Shown: positions 30,012 to 39,284, counted from the stretch's first letter. The stretch is 64,000 nt of DNA from Albidovulum sp. (GCA_026989275.1 JALSJQ010000025.1:62001-126000), one strand, 5' to 3'. Program-made: numbers and translations. Notes: generated by a model not told the origin, from the sequence alone.

Positions 30012-31511
30012 CTATGTCTCGGTCCTGAGGTTGATGTTCTCCCCGAGAGGGGCACGGCTCGCGTTCTCGACATCGACGATCGCCTCGAGCGGCCATGTGA
30101 TCTCGATCACGGCGCCGCCCCGTTTCCGGTGATGCCCGTCGTCGAAATCGCGGCCGTTGGCGAAAACCAGCGTCGCGCCCGAACGTTCGAGCAGGTTCTT
30201 GGCGATGAAGATACCGAGCCCCATGCCCTCATAGCCCGGCCGCGTGTCGTCGGCCTTGTAGGCCGGCGCGTAGGACATGAACGGATCGCCGATGCGGCCG
30301 AGCACGTCGGCAGGGTAGCCGGGACCGTCGTCGGAGATCCGGACACGGAGCACCTTGTCGTCCCAATACCCCTCGACCCAGACCGTGCTGCGGGCGAAAT
30401 CGACCGCATTCTGGATGAAGTTCCGCAGCCCGTGGATGATCTGCGGATCGCGCCGCACGAGGGGCTGGCGCTTCTCCCCCCCGGGCAGGGGCGCGACGTC
30501 GAAGATCACTTCCTTGCCGCGTTCCGCATGGGGTTCGGCCGCCTGTCGCAGAAGCTCCTCGAGCGGCACGTGGCGGATCATCAGGTCGGCTTTGCCGGCC
30601 TTGCCCATCGAGTGGAGGATGTCACGGCAGCGCTCGGCCTGCTGGGCGATGAGCTCGGCATCCTCGCGCAGCTCCTTCCGGTCGGCCAGCTCCTCGGCAA
30701 GCTCCGAGCTCACCAGCTTGATGGTGGCGAGCGGCGTGCCGAGCTCGTGGGCGGTGGCGGCCACCACGCCGGCAAGATCCGACAGCATCTGCTCGCGCGC
30801 GAGCGCAAGCTGCGCGGCGAGGAGCGCCTGCCCCATGGCATGGGCCTCCACCGTCACCCGCCGCGCATAGGCACCGGTGAAGACGATACCGATGACGATG
30901 GCGGCCAGAAAGCCGTCAAGGAAGAGATCGGGCAGGAGGAGCGGGCTGCCGTCGGGCAGCATCACCGGCAGATGGACATAGCGCAGGAAGATCGTGGCAA
31001 GGATGGCGAGGGCACCGAGGAACAGCGTCGGCGCCAGATGCAGCGCCGTGGCCGCCACCACCACGGGCGCGAGCATGAGGAGGGCGAAGGGGTTGGTCAG
31101 CCCGCCGTTGAGCCCGAGCAGCGCGGCAAGCTGGAGAAGATCGAAGACGAGGAAAGCGAGCGTGCCGTATTCGGGCAGGCGGGCATTGGGGGAGAAGATC
31201 AGGCCCGCCCCCAGATTGACGAGGGCGGAAACCGCCACCACCAGCAGGGAAAGCTCGAGGGAGATGCCGAGGCCGAGAAGGAAATGCGCCGCCAGGATGA
31301 CGACCAGCTGCCCGGCGATCGAGAGCCAGCGCAGGAGCATCAGCGTCCGCAACCGCACCCATTCGCAATGGGCCTCCGGGTCGAGCAGGCGCGGCGGAAT
31401 GCGCTTGATGTCGCCGCTCTCGATGGCGATGCCGCAGGCCAGCCCGCCGGAAACGGCGGTGGCCGGCCCGGCAGGGTCTGTCTTCGCGAGATGCGGCTTT
31501 TCATCATCCAT
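30012..31511 (-). CDS. regB: Redox sensor histidine kinase RegB/PrrB (ActS)
   Basis: 499 residues. Six hydrophobic segments cover about residues 55-215. Between the third and fourth lies GGLTNPF (136-142), the conserved quinone-sensing motif of RegB. The H-box is ATAHELGTPLATIK with phospho-accepting His at H255. The redox-active Cys is present in QAERCRDIL (C295), equivalent to the Cys of Rhodobacter RegB that forms a disulfide to switch the kinase off. N, G1 and G2 ATP-binding boxes follow (NFIQNAVDFA, DDGPGYP, GMGLGIFIAK). It phosphorylates RegA under reducing conditions and controls photosynthesis, nitrogen fixation and respiration genes in relatives. It is divergent from senC across 76 bases. 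The ATG lacks a strong ribosome-binding site. Confidence 0.95.
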   Translation of the reverse strand: MDDEKPHLAKTDPAGPATAVSGGLACGIAIESGDIKRIPPRLLDPEAHCEWVRLRTLMLLRWLSIAGQLVVILAAHFLLGLGISLELSLLVVAVSALVNLGAGLIFSPNARLPEYGTLAFLVFDLLQLAALLGLNGGLTNPFALLMLAPVVVAATALHLAPTLFLGALAILATIFLRYVHLPVMLPDGSPLLLPDLFLDGFLAAIVIGIVFTGAYARRVTVEAHAMGQALLAAQLALAREQMLSDLAGVVAATAHELGTPLATIKLVSSELAEELADRKELREDAELIAQQAERCRDILHSMGKAGKADLMIRHVPLEELLRQAAEPHAERGKEVIFDVAPLPGGEKRQPLVRRDPQIIHGLRNFIQNAVDFARSTVWVEGYWDDKVLRVRISDDGPGYPADVLGRIGDPFMSYAPAYKADDTRPGYEGMGLGIFIAKNLLERSGATLVFANGRDFDDGHHRKRGGAVIEITWPLEAIVDVENASRAPLGENINLRTET

Positions 31512-31587
31512 ATGTGACTTGATATTCCGGCACCGTGGGAGGATCAATGCGCCGACTCGCTTCTTCCTCTGCCGAACGGAGCTTTCC

Positions 31588-32253
31588 ATGAAACGCCGCA
31601 GCTTCCTTCTGACCCTTTCGGCCGCCGCTCTGGCTTCGGGAGCGGCCGGGGCGGGGTTCTGGTGGTGGACGACGCGCCGCCGCCCCGCCGACCTCTTTGC
31701 CCGGTGCCGCAAGACACGCATCGCCGGCGGCTCTTCCGCGATCGGCGGGGCCTTCACCCTCGTCGACGAAGACGGCAGCACCGTCACCGACAAAGAGGTG
31801 TTCGACAGGCCCGCCCTCGTCTATTTCGGCTACACCTCCTGCCCCGATGTCTGTCCGACGGACATGCAGCGCAATGCCGTGGCCTATCGGCTCCTCAGGG
31901 ATCAGGGACATGATCTGAAACTCGTGATGGTCGGGGTGGACAGCAAGCGCGACACCCCCGAGCGCATGAAGGACTTCACCGACAGTTTCGACCCCGAGAT
32001 CGTCGGCCTTTCCGGCTCCCCCGACCAGATCCGCCAGGCGGCGCGGAACTGGAAGGTCTATTATCGCGTGCCGGAACCGACGGACCCGGATTACGATCCC
32101 GACTACTATCTCGTCGATCACTCGGCCTTCACCTATTTCTACATTCCCGGTCACGGGGTGGTGGAGATCTTCGGCCGGGAGGATTCGCCCGAGGACATCG
32201 CCGCCCGGGTACGCTGCTATCTGTCGGCCCTCGGTCGGGAAGGCAGCGGCTGA
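31588..32253 (+). CDS. senC: SCO1/SenC/PrrC family copper chaperone for cytochrome oxidase
   Basis: 221 residues. The copper site is complete: CPDVC (C85, C89) and the distal His in VDHSAFTYF (H178). The thioredoxin-like fold delivers copper to CuA or CuB of terminal oxidases from the periplasmic side. The N-terminus is KRRSFLLTLSAAALASGA, which has a twin-arginine-like motif before a hydrophobic stretch, so either Tat export or a simple membrane anchor is possible. It has an ACGGAGC leader. It lies between divergent regB and regA, the standard reg/prr cluster layout; in Rhodobacter, SenC/PrrC influences signalling to RegB. Confidence 0.93.
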   Translation: MKRRSFLLTLSAAALASGAAGAGFWWWTTRRRPADLFARCRKTRIAGGSSAIGGAFTLVDEDGSTVTDKEVFDRPALVYFGYTSCPDVCPTDMQRNAVAYRLLRDQGHDLKLVMVGVDSKRDTPERMKDFTDSFDPEIVGLSGSPDQIRQAARNWKVYYRVPEPTDPDYDPDYYLVDHSAFTYFYIPGHGVVEIFGREDSPEDIAARVRCYLSALGREGSG

Positions 32254-32290
32254 GCGCGCTGGAGGCACCCGGACCCGGCTCGCGGATTTA

Positions 32291-32314
32291 CAACATGCTC
32301 ATATTCGCATGTTG
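32291..32314. promoter_or_regulatory. Inverted repeat upstream of regA promoter, probable operator
   Basis: CAACATGC (32291-32298) and GCATGTTG (32307-32314) are perfect 8-bp inverted repeats with an 8-base spacer, centred about 26 bases before the -35 box. The half-site CATGTTG recurs at 32329-32335 inside the promoter, 21 bases from the previous one, about two helical turns. This looks like cooperative binding by a dimeric regulator. It does not fit the FNR box or the RegA-box consensus, so the binding protein is unknown. Confidence 0.6.
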
Positions 32315-32324
32315 GAATTCCTGC

Positions 32325-32353
32325 TTGACATGTTGTCGCAAGGACGTTATGTC
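32325..32353 (+). promoter_or_regulatory. Predicted sigma-70 promoter of regA
   Basis: A perfect -35 box TTGACA (32325-32330) is followed at 17 bases by TATGTC (32348-32353), or at 16 bases by TTATGT. Transcription would start near 32360, 25-30 bases before the regA ATG, giving a very short leader. Confidence 0.6.
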
Positions 32354-32385
32354 CGCTCCAGTTGCAGCGAACCGGACTGGGCACC

Positions 32386-32940
32386 ATGACCGAACGCCAG
32401 CTTGAAGAGATCGGCGAGGACAACTCGCTTCTGATCGTTGACGACGACGAACCTTTCCTGCGGCGCCTCGCCCGGGCGATGGAAAAGCGGGGCTTCGCCG
32501 TCGAGACGGCCAATTCGGTGGCCGCGGGCAAGGCCATCGTGACGGGGCGCCCCCCGGCCTATGCCGTGATCGACCTCCGGCTCGAGGACGGCAACGGGCT
32601 CGACGTGGTCGAGGCGCTGCGCGAGCGGCGCAAGGATGCGCGGATCGTCGTTCTCACCGGCTACGGAGCCATCGCCACGGCCGTGGCCGCCGTCAAGCTC
32701 GGCGCGACCGACTATCTCGCCAAGCCCGCCGACGCCAATGACGTGACGGCCGCGCTGCTTGCGCCGGCAGCCTCGAAGCCGCCGCCCCCCGAGAACCCGA
32801 TGTCGGCCGACCGGGTGCGGTGGGAGCACATCCAGCGGGTCTACGAGCTCTGCAACCGCAACGTGTCCGAGACGGCGCGTCGGCTCAACATGCATCGCCG
32901 CACCCTCCAGCGGATCCTCGCCAAGCGGTCGCCGCGCTGA
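32386..32940 (+). CDS. regA: Redox response regulator RegA/PrrA (ActR)
   Basis: 184 residues, the typical length. The receiver domain has acidic pocket LLIVDDDEPFL and phospho-acceptor D63 in VIDLRLEDG, with KPAD for the conserved Lys. A proline-rich linker (SKPPPPENP) leads to a Fis-type helix-turn-helix, NVSETARRLNMHRRTLQRIL, almost invariant in RegA/PrrA/ActR. It activates or represses photosynthesis, CO2 and N2 fixation, and oxidase genes in response to redox state. The start MTERQLEE is chosen over an upstream TTG. Its own promoter with operator-like repeats lies directly upstream. Confidence 0.96.
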   Translation: MTERQLEEIGEDNSLLIVDDDEPFLRRLARAMEKRGFAVETANSVAAGKAIVTGRPPAYAVIDLRLEDGNGLDVVEALRERRKDARIVVLTGYGAIATAVAAVKLGATDYLAKPADANDVTAALLAPAASKPPPPENPMSADRVRWEHIQRVYELCNRNVSETARRLNMHRRTLQRILAKRSPR

Positions 32941-32961
32941 TCCGCCGGCCGGGCGCCCGCC

Positions 32962-33597
32962 TCATCCCCGCTCCTCCCGTTCCATGGCCGCCAGCAATGC
33001 CCGGTGGCGGGCGAGGTAGGCGTCGCGCACCTCCCGCGGCGGGCGCAGGGTGATGCCCAGCCCCTCGATCAGCCCCGGATCGGGTGCGCCGAAGAGCCGG
33101 TTCGCTTCCGCTTCCGAAAAGCCGGCAATCCCCACCGCCTCGAGCCAGGCGCTGAGACGGTCGGCCCGCTTGATCTGCCGCTTGCGCGCCGCCGGCAGCT
33201 CCGGCGGCAGACCGAAGCGCAGGTGAATGGCCGCCGCGAGCCGCCGTTCGAGATCGGCATAGGACGCGCCGATCGCCCCCTTCACCGGCGAGATCATGTC
33301 ACCGATGACATATTCCGGCGCGTCGTGCAGCAGCGCCGCCATGCGCCAGCGGGCCGGCGCCCGCGGCGCGATCCGCCCGAAGAGCGCCTCCACGAGAAGC
33401 GAATGCTCCGCCACCGAATAGGGCCAGTCCCCGGCCGTCTGCCCGTTCCAGCGGGCGACGAAGGCCAGACCGTGGGCGATGTCCTCGATCTCGATGTCGA
33501 GCGGCGACGGGTCGAGAAGGTCGAGCCGCCGCCCCGACAGCATCCGCTGCCATGCCCGCACCGGTCTGCGCCTGCCTGCCGTCATCGCCCTGCCCAT
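32962..33597 (-). CDS. HD-domain phosphohydrolase (YfbR-like)
   Basis: 211 residues. HD-domain metal ligands are seen in [27 protein letters not shown] and the later [10 protein letters not shown]. The order matches YfbR-type 5'-nucleotidases and related HD hydrolases; the substrate is not determined. The start at 33597 has GGGATCGG upstream; a second ATG at 33585 would remove four residues. It sits between convergent regA and divergent ahcY, an order also seen in Rhodobacter-type genomes. Confidence 0.85.
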   Translation of the reverse strand: MGRAMTAGRRRPVRAWQRMLSGRRLDLLDPSPLDIEIEDIAHGLAFVARWNGQTAGDWPYSVAEHSLLVEALFGRIAPRAPARWRMAALLHDAPEYVIGDMISPVKGAIGASYADLERRLAAAIHLRFGLPPELPAARKRQIKRADRLSAWLEAVGIAGFSEAEANRLFGAPDPGLIEGLGITLRPPREVRDAYLARHRALLAAMEREERG

Positions 33598-33678
33598 TGC
33601 CGATCCCACACCGCTTCGCTATGGGAAGGGCCGAACCGCCAAGTCAAGCGCTCGCCGCAGGAAACGAAAGAGAGACAC

Positions 33679-35070
<1,392 letters not shown>

Positions 35071-35095
35071 CCGGGCGACGCTCCGGAGACGGGAA

Positions 35096-35125
35096 GGGCT
35101 GCGCCCGGCATGGCGCGGCCCTTTT
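35096..35125 (+). terminator. Intrinsic terminator after ahcY
   Basis: GGGCTGCGCC (35096-35105) pairs with GGCGCGGCCC (35112-35121), with one G-T pair, around loop CGGCAT, and TTTT follows (35122-35125). It starts 25 bases after the ahcY stop. Confidence 0.85.
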
Positions 35126-35256
35126 CACGGGCGCCAGCACCCCCATTCGTCCGCGACAAGAAATGTTTTGCCTTGCCGCACGTCTCTGGCGATACTCCCT
35201 GCGGATGCACGACAGGCTCCACCACTCATTCGAACATGAATCACGGGAGACACATC

Positions 35257-35598
35257 ATGGGCCGCAGGGACGAATTGATCGAGAAATATGCCCAGGACAT
35301 TCGCGACAAGTTCGGAGAAGAACCGGACATGGCGCTTCTGAAGAAGGTCGTGATCGGGCTCGGCCCCTCGATCTACAATGCCGATGCCGAAACCGTCGCC
35401 GGCTCCGACCCGGCAGAGCTCGAGCGGGTGCGCAAGAACTTCCTCGTCAAGAAGCTCAGCCTCGAGGACAGCGACGATCTCATGGCCGCCATCGACGAGG
35501 TGATCGCGAAATACGGCCGCTCGAACCGCAACAAGTATCGCGCCGTGATCTACTACATGCTGGTGCGGAAATACGGCAGGGAAAGCATCTACGGCTGA
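35257..35598 (+). CDS. DUF2853 family protein
   Basis: 113 residues, small and highly charged. Conserved family features are ELIEKYAQDIRDKFG at the N-terminus, VVIGLGPSIYNADAETVAG, and the C-terminal RNKYRAVIYYMLVRKYG. No enzyme motif is present and the function is unknown. The start MGRRDELI has GGGAGA eight bases upstream; an ATG at 35236 would add seven residues. Terminators flank it on both sides, so it is probably transcribed alone. Confidence 0.85.
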   Translation: MGRRDELIEKYAQDIRDKFGEEPDMALLKKVVIGLGPSIYNADAETVAGSDPAELERVRKNFLVKKLSLEDSDDLMAAIDEVIAKYGRSNRNKYRAVIYYMLVRKYGRESIYG

Positions 35599-35618
35599 TT
35601 CCCGCCACAGGAAAAGAA

Positions 35619-35644
35619 GGGGGCGGCCGGTGCCTGCCGCCCCC
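35619..35644. terminator. Bidirectional terminator, DUF2853 / DUF1761
   Basis: GGGGGCGGC (35619-35627) and GCCGCCCCC (35636-35644) form a perfect 9-bp stem around CGGTGCCT. Purine- and pyrimidine-rich flanks (GAAAAGAA on the left, TCTTC on the right) give a T-rich tail on the minus strand. It lies between two convergent genes. Confidence 0.75.
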
Positions 35645-35665
35645 TCTTCATGTCCGAACCCGCAT

Positions 35666-36049
35666 TCAGAAAGCCGTCAGCAGCACGCCGATGATGCCGC
35701 AGCCGACGGTGGCGTGGATCCCGTCGATCAGGGTGAGCTTCACGGGCCGCGCAGCCCAGTAGTGGTTCATCGCCAGGAAGGAGGTGACGATGAAAAGGCC
35801 GATGCCGGCCCCGGCGAGCGCCCCCTTCCCGACCGCCCCAATGCCGGCCTCGTTGAACATGTGCCGCATCATGCCGGCAACGAGCAGCAGCGCGACAAGG
35901 GAAACGATCATGCCGATCTTCCGTTCGACGCCCGGCTCCCTGTCGGCAATGCCTGCCGCCTCGGCCCAAGGCTTCGCTGCCAGGGCATACCAGACCACAC
36001 CCCAGATCCAGGCGGCCACCGCAGCCGCCAGCACATTGACATAGTCCAT
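35666..36049 (-). CDS. DUF1761 membrane protein
   Basis: 127 residues with four transmembrane segments: the N-terminal VNVLAAAVAAWIWGVVWYAL, MIVSLVALLLVAGMM, GALAGAGIGLFIVTSFLAM and a last one over TVGCGIIGVLLTAF. WGVVWYALAAKPWAEAAG is the family hallmark. Function unknown. The start has GGGGAG seven bases upstream. It is divergent from a MarR-type regulator gene, and a palindrome lies between them, so it may be that regulator's target. Confidence 0.85.
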   Translation of the reverse strand: MDYVNVLAAAVAAWIWGVVWYALAAKPWAEAAGIADREPGVERKIGMIVSLVALLLVAGMMRHMFNEAGIGAVGKGALAGAGIGLFIVTSFLAMNHYWAARPVKLTLIDGIHATVGCGIIGVLLTAF

Positions 36050-36107
36050 GACGTTCTCCCCGTTCCTGTCCCGAAAGTGACGAAACCATAGCATAAACGG
36101 GCCCGGT

Positions 36108-36126
36108 CTGCACAATTTTCGTGCAG
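36108..36126. promoter_or_regulatory. Palindrome between DUF1761 and marR genes, candidate MarR operator
   Basis: CTGCAC (36108-36113) and GTGCAG (36121-36126) are perfect inverted repeats around AATTTTC. The 19-base size and 13-base centre-to-centre spacing suit a MarR dimer. It lies between the two divergent starts, and its left arm read on the minus strand overlaps TTGTGC, a possible -35 box for the DUF1761 gene. Confidence 0.5.
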
Positions 36127-36222
36127 GGCAGGCCCGCCTGCGGCAATGGCACCCGGACCGCAAGCTTGATGGAAGGGGGTCTTCATGTCATTTCAGGACA
36201 GGCTCGGCAGCAGGGGGCCCCG

Positions 36223-36669
36223 ATGGCTGAAGAACTGAAGCTTTCCGAATTCCTGCCCTACCAGCTGGTGGCGCTGGCCAATCGCATCAGCCGCGACTTC
36301 TCGCGGCGCTACCGTGAGGAGTTCGGCCTTTCCATTCCCGAATGGCGGGTGCTCGCCCATCTGGCGCAGGCCGGCGAACCGCTCAGCGTGCGCGAGATCC
36401 ACGAGCGGGTGGACATGGACAAGTCGAAGATCTCGCGCGCGGCCACCCGACTCGAGAGGAACGGTTATGTCTCCAAACAGGTGAATCCGACCGATCGGCG
36501 CCTCGTCGCCCTCGAGCTCACCGGAGCCGGCCGCGAGCTCTACGCCGCCATCACGCCGATCGCCCTCGATTTCCAGGCCGAGCTTCTGGCACGCCTGCCT
36601 GCCGAGGACGGCGAGACGTTCCGCGCTCTCGTCTCCCGCCTGCTGAAGGCCACCGAACCGGTGAAATAG
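36223..36669 (+). CDS. MarR family winged-helix transcriptional regulator
   Basis: 148 residues. The winged helix is clear: LSIPEWRVLAHLAQAGEPLS, then VREIHERVDMDKSKISRAATR (recognition helix), and the wing NPTDRRLVALELTGAGREL with the conserved DRR. MarR proteins are dimeric repressors released by small ligands or oxidation; this one has no Cys. The start MAEELKLSEF is taken because its frame upstream is non-coding and GGGG precedes it. It is divergent from DUF1761 and converges with the sulfotransferase gene with only 19 bases between. Confidence 0.92.
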   Translation: MAEELKLSEFLPYQLVALANRISRDFSRRYREEFGLSIPEWRVLAHLAQAGEPLSVREIHERVDMDKSKISRAATRLERNGYVSKQVNPTDRRLVALELTGAGRELYAAITPIALDFQAELLARLPAEDGETFRALVSRLLKATEPVK

Positions 36670-36688
36670 CAGCGCGCGCAGCACCCGC

Positions 36689-37507
36689 CTATTCGCAAAG
36701 CTTGTAGTGCACTTCCTCGAGATCGATTTCACCCGTCGGCTGCCGGTTGGCGGGGTTTTCGAAATCGTATCTGAAAAGATCGAAATCCTTTCGGTAGATC
36801 TCGTAGACGAGGTGCATCGACAGATCGTCGAAATAGTCCTCCACCGGGTGCAACCGTTTCGGACCATGCCCCGACGATTCGTTGAAGCGGGGCATCTTGC
36901 GCACGTCGAGCCGATGCTTCGGCTTCACCCGCTTCAACACCTCGTTCATGTCCTTCTGGATGCTCTCGACGCGCACGATCATGTCGAACCGTCCGCCATT
37001 GCAGACCAGCGTCGCCGCGTGGCTCGACATGGCCGACCAGTGGATGTCCGGGTCCATCGGCTTGCGAAAGCGGATCGTGTCGCGCACGAAGAGCAGGAAG
37101 CGGCGGAAGGAGCGGATCTGGTCGAAATCGAACCCGTCCTCGGGGCTGCCGACCTCGATGCCGTATTTCTGGATCAGGAGAGGCACGAGATTGCCCCGGT
37201 AGCGCCGCCCGTTGCGCTGGATGCCGCAGATCTTGTCGAAGAAGGCCGATAGAATGCGGGCGTAGGGATTGCGCACCGACGTGAAGATGAAGGTCCCATG
37301 CTCCTTCACCGCCTTCTCGATCAGCGGACGACTTTCCTCCATCGACCATTTGTGGATGCCGGCGGTGGCGTCATGGATGTCGCCGTCGAAATATTCGCCG
37401 TGGTCGGTGTAATACATGATCTGGCCGATGGTCGAACAGGCGCATTTGGGGATGACGCGATACGCCATCGAACCGCTTTCGGTCATCCATGTTCCGGGAA
37501 ATCCCAT
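36689..37507 (-). CDS. Sulfotransferase family 2 (carbohydrate sulfotransferase-like)
   Basis: 272 residues. The two PAPS-binding signatures are present. The 5'-phosphosulfate loop is in RVIPKCACSTIGQIMYY (pattern IPKxAxST) and the 3'-phosphate motif in SVRNPYARILSAFFDK (RNPxxRxxSaf). The pattern matches chondroitin/HNK-type carbohydrate sulfotransferases, which move sulfate from PAPS to a glycan. There is no signal peptide, so it acts in the cytoplasm on a glycan precursor. The start at 37507 has AGGG upstream; an ATG at 37486 is possible. It is divergent from the GT14 glycosyltransferase gene across 158 bases. Confidence 0.88.
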   Translation of the reverse strand: MGFPGTWMTESGSMAYRVIPKCACSTIGQIMYYTDHGEYFDGDIHDATAGIHKWSMEESRPLIEKAVKEHGTFIFTSVRNPYARILSAFFDKICGIQRNGRRYRGNLVPLLIQKYGIEVGSPEDGFDFDQIRSFRRFLLFVRDTIRFRKPMDPDIHWSAMSSHAATLVCNGGRFDMIVRVESIQKDMNEVLKRVKPKHRLDVRKMPRFNESSGHGPKRLHPVEDYFDDLSMHLVYEIYRKDFDLFRYDFENPANRQPTGEIDLEEVHYKLCE

Positions 37508-37665
37508 CGCACACCCTGCCTGCTGCACTGCCGGCCTGCCCGCCACGCCACGCGATGGAGGCAGGAATGCGGCGACCGTTCAGGCGCGAAGAAAACAGAA
37601 ACCTTTTGCCTTTTCAATGCAGGATCGTCTCCAGTAAGGAAACGGAAACCGCATGAGGTCGCCCC

Positions 37666-39243
37666 ATGGCGCGGATCGCCTACATCCTGTTGTGTCACAA
37701 GGATCCCGAGGGGATCATCCGGCAAGCCGAGCAGCTGACGGCGGCGGGCGACTATATCTCGATCCATTTCGACGCCAACGCCGCCCGCCGCGACTTCGCG
37801 CGCATCCGCGAAGGGCTGGGCGAGAACCCGCGCGTCACCTTCGCCCGCAAGCGCGTCCGCTGCGGATGGGGGGAGTGGTCCCTCGTGGCCGCCACGCTCG
37901 AGGCGGTGAAGGCGGCGGTCGAAGCCTTCCCCCGCGCGAGCCATTTCTACATGGTCTCGGGCGACTGCATGCCCATCAAGTCGGCTCGCTACATTCACGA
38001 CTATCTCGGCCGCCAGGATGCCGATTTCATCGAGAGCGTCGATTTCTTCACCTCGGGCTGGATCAAGACCGGGCTCGTGGAAGAACGGCTGGTCTATCGC
38101 CACTTCTTCAACGAGCGCAGGCACAAGCGGCTTTTCTACCTTTCGCTCGCCCTGCAACAGAAGCTCGGGCTCAGGCGCGCCATCCCCAGGGGGCTGAAGG
38201 TCCATATCGGTTCCCAGTGGTGGTGCCTGCGGCGCGACACGATCGAGAAGATCCTCGACTTCCTCGAGCGGCGCAAGGACGTGTTGCGCTTCTTCGCCAC
38301 CACCTGGATCCCGGACGAGACCTTCTTCCAGACATTGGTGCGCCGTCTCGTGCCCGAGCGCGAGATCGTCTCCCGCACGCCGACCTTCCTGATCTTCTCC
38401 GATTACGGCATGCCGGTGAACTTCTACAACGATCACCACGATCTGCTCCTCGGGCAGGACTACCTCTTCGCCCGCAAGATCTCGCCCGACGCGAAGGAGC
38501 TCAAGGAACGGCTCGGTGCACTCTATGTCAGCGACCGGATGGATTTCGCCATCTCCAACGAGGGGCGCAACCTCTACCATTTCCTTGCCGGCCGCGGGCG
38601 CATCGGCCGCCGGTTCGGACCACGTTTCTGGGAACGTGAAAGCTCGGTTGGGCGCGACCGCGAACTCCTGATCGTCGTGTGCAAGAAATGGCACGTCGCC
38701 AAGCGCTTCGCGGCGGCGGCCTCCCGGCATACCGGCATCCAGGCGCTCGAATACGTCTTCAACGAGCAAAGCGCCCATCTGCCCCCGATGGGAGGCATCG
38801 AACGCGACCTTGCCAAGCGCCAGCGCCACCGGCGGGCGCTGATGCGGATGCTGTTCGAATATTACGGCACCGACCGGCTGATCTTCTGCCTCGACCCGTG
38901 GGACATCGACATCCTGCGCGACTTCTTCGCCGACCGCTGCACCACGCGGCTGCTCGAGATCCAGTGCACCTTCTCGGACGACTACCTCGTCGAGCACGCC
39001 AAGCGCATCGGCATCGCCGCCGACGCCACCCCGCGCCCTGTCATCGAACGGCTGCTGCCGACCATTCGCAGCGAATTCGCCCTCGAGGCGGAGCGTCTGC
39101 GCGACGCGGCCTTTCCCGGCCATCTCGTCGTTTCCGAAACCCGCCCCGCCGACGAGAACGCCGAGGCGATCGCCGATTTTCTCGACATCGACAGGAACAC
39201 CGCTCTTGACATTGCCAACACCCCTTACCTTTTCGACGACTGA
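37666..39243 (+). CDS. Core-2/I-branching beta-1,6-N-acetylglucosaminyltransferase family protein with C-terminal extension
   Basis: 525 residues. Residues 1 to about 255 are a GT14 domain: RIAYILLCHKDPEGIIRQAE, IHFDANAARRDF, WSLVAATLEAVKAA, FYMVSGDCMPIKS (the SGxD motif), HIGSQWWCLRR and WIPDETFFQTL. In animals GT14 enzymes add branching GlcNAc to O-glycans; bacterial members make surface glycans. About residues 285-525 form a second domain found in Rhodobacterales proteins of this type (I recall it as DUF5928). It contains RDRELLIVVCKKWHVAKRFA and LDPWDIDILRDFF. No signal peptide or membrane anchor is visible. GAGG precedes the ATG. The divergent sulfotransferase suggests a joint role in branching and sulfating a surface polysaccharide. 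Confidence 0.85.
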   Translation: MARIAYILLCHKDPEGIIRQAEQLTAAGDYISIHFDANAARRDFARIREGLGENPRVTFARKRVRCGWGEWSLVAATLEAVKAAVEAFPRASHFYMVSGDCMPIKSARYIHDYLGRQDADFIESVDFFTSGWIKTGLVEERLVYRHFFNERRHKRLFYLSLALQQKLGLRRAIPRGLKVHIGSQWWCLRRDTIEKILDFLERRKDVLRFFATTWIPDETFFQTLVRRLVPEREIVSRTPTFLIFSDYGMPVNFYNDHHDLLLGQDYLFARKISPDAKELKERLGALYVSDRMDFAISNEGRNLYHFLAGRGRIGRRFGPRFWERESSVGRDRELLIVVCKKWHVAKRFAAAASRHTGIQALEYVFNEQSAHLPPMGGIERDLAKRQRHRRALMRMLFEYYGTDRLIFCLDPWDIDILRDFFADRCTTRLLEIQCTFSDDYLVEHAKRIGIAADATPRPVIERLLPTIRSEFALEAERLRDAAFPGHLVVSETRPADENAEAIADFLDIDRNTALDIANTPYLFDD

Positions 39244-39284
39244 TCCACCGTCATCTGCATTTCACAGCAAGGAGCAACGCTGCC

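Noticed and set aside
31519-31547. TTGAT ... ATCAA between regB and senC as an FNR box
   Set aside because: The arms are 19 bases apart; FNR/FnrL sites need four. Probably chance.
33598-33678. SAH or SAM riboswitch upstream of ahcY
   Set aside because: The gap is only about 80 bases and shows none of the conserved stems or loops of the SAH, SAM-II or SAM/SAH classes.
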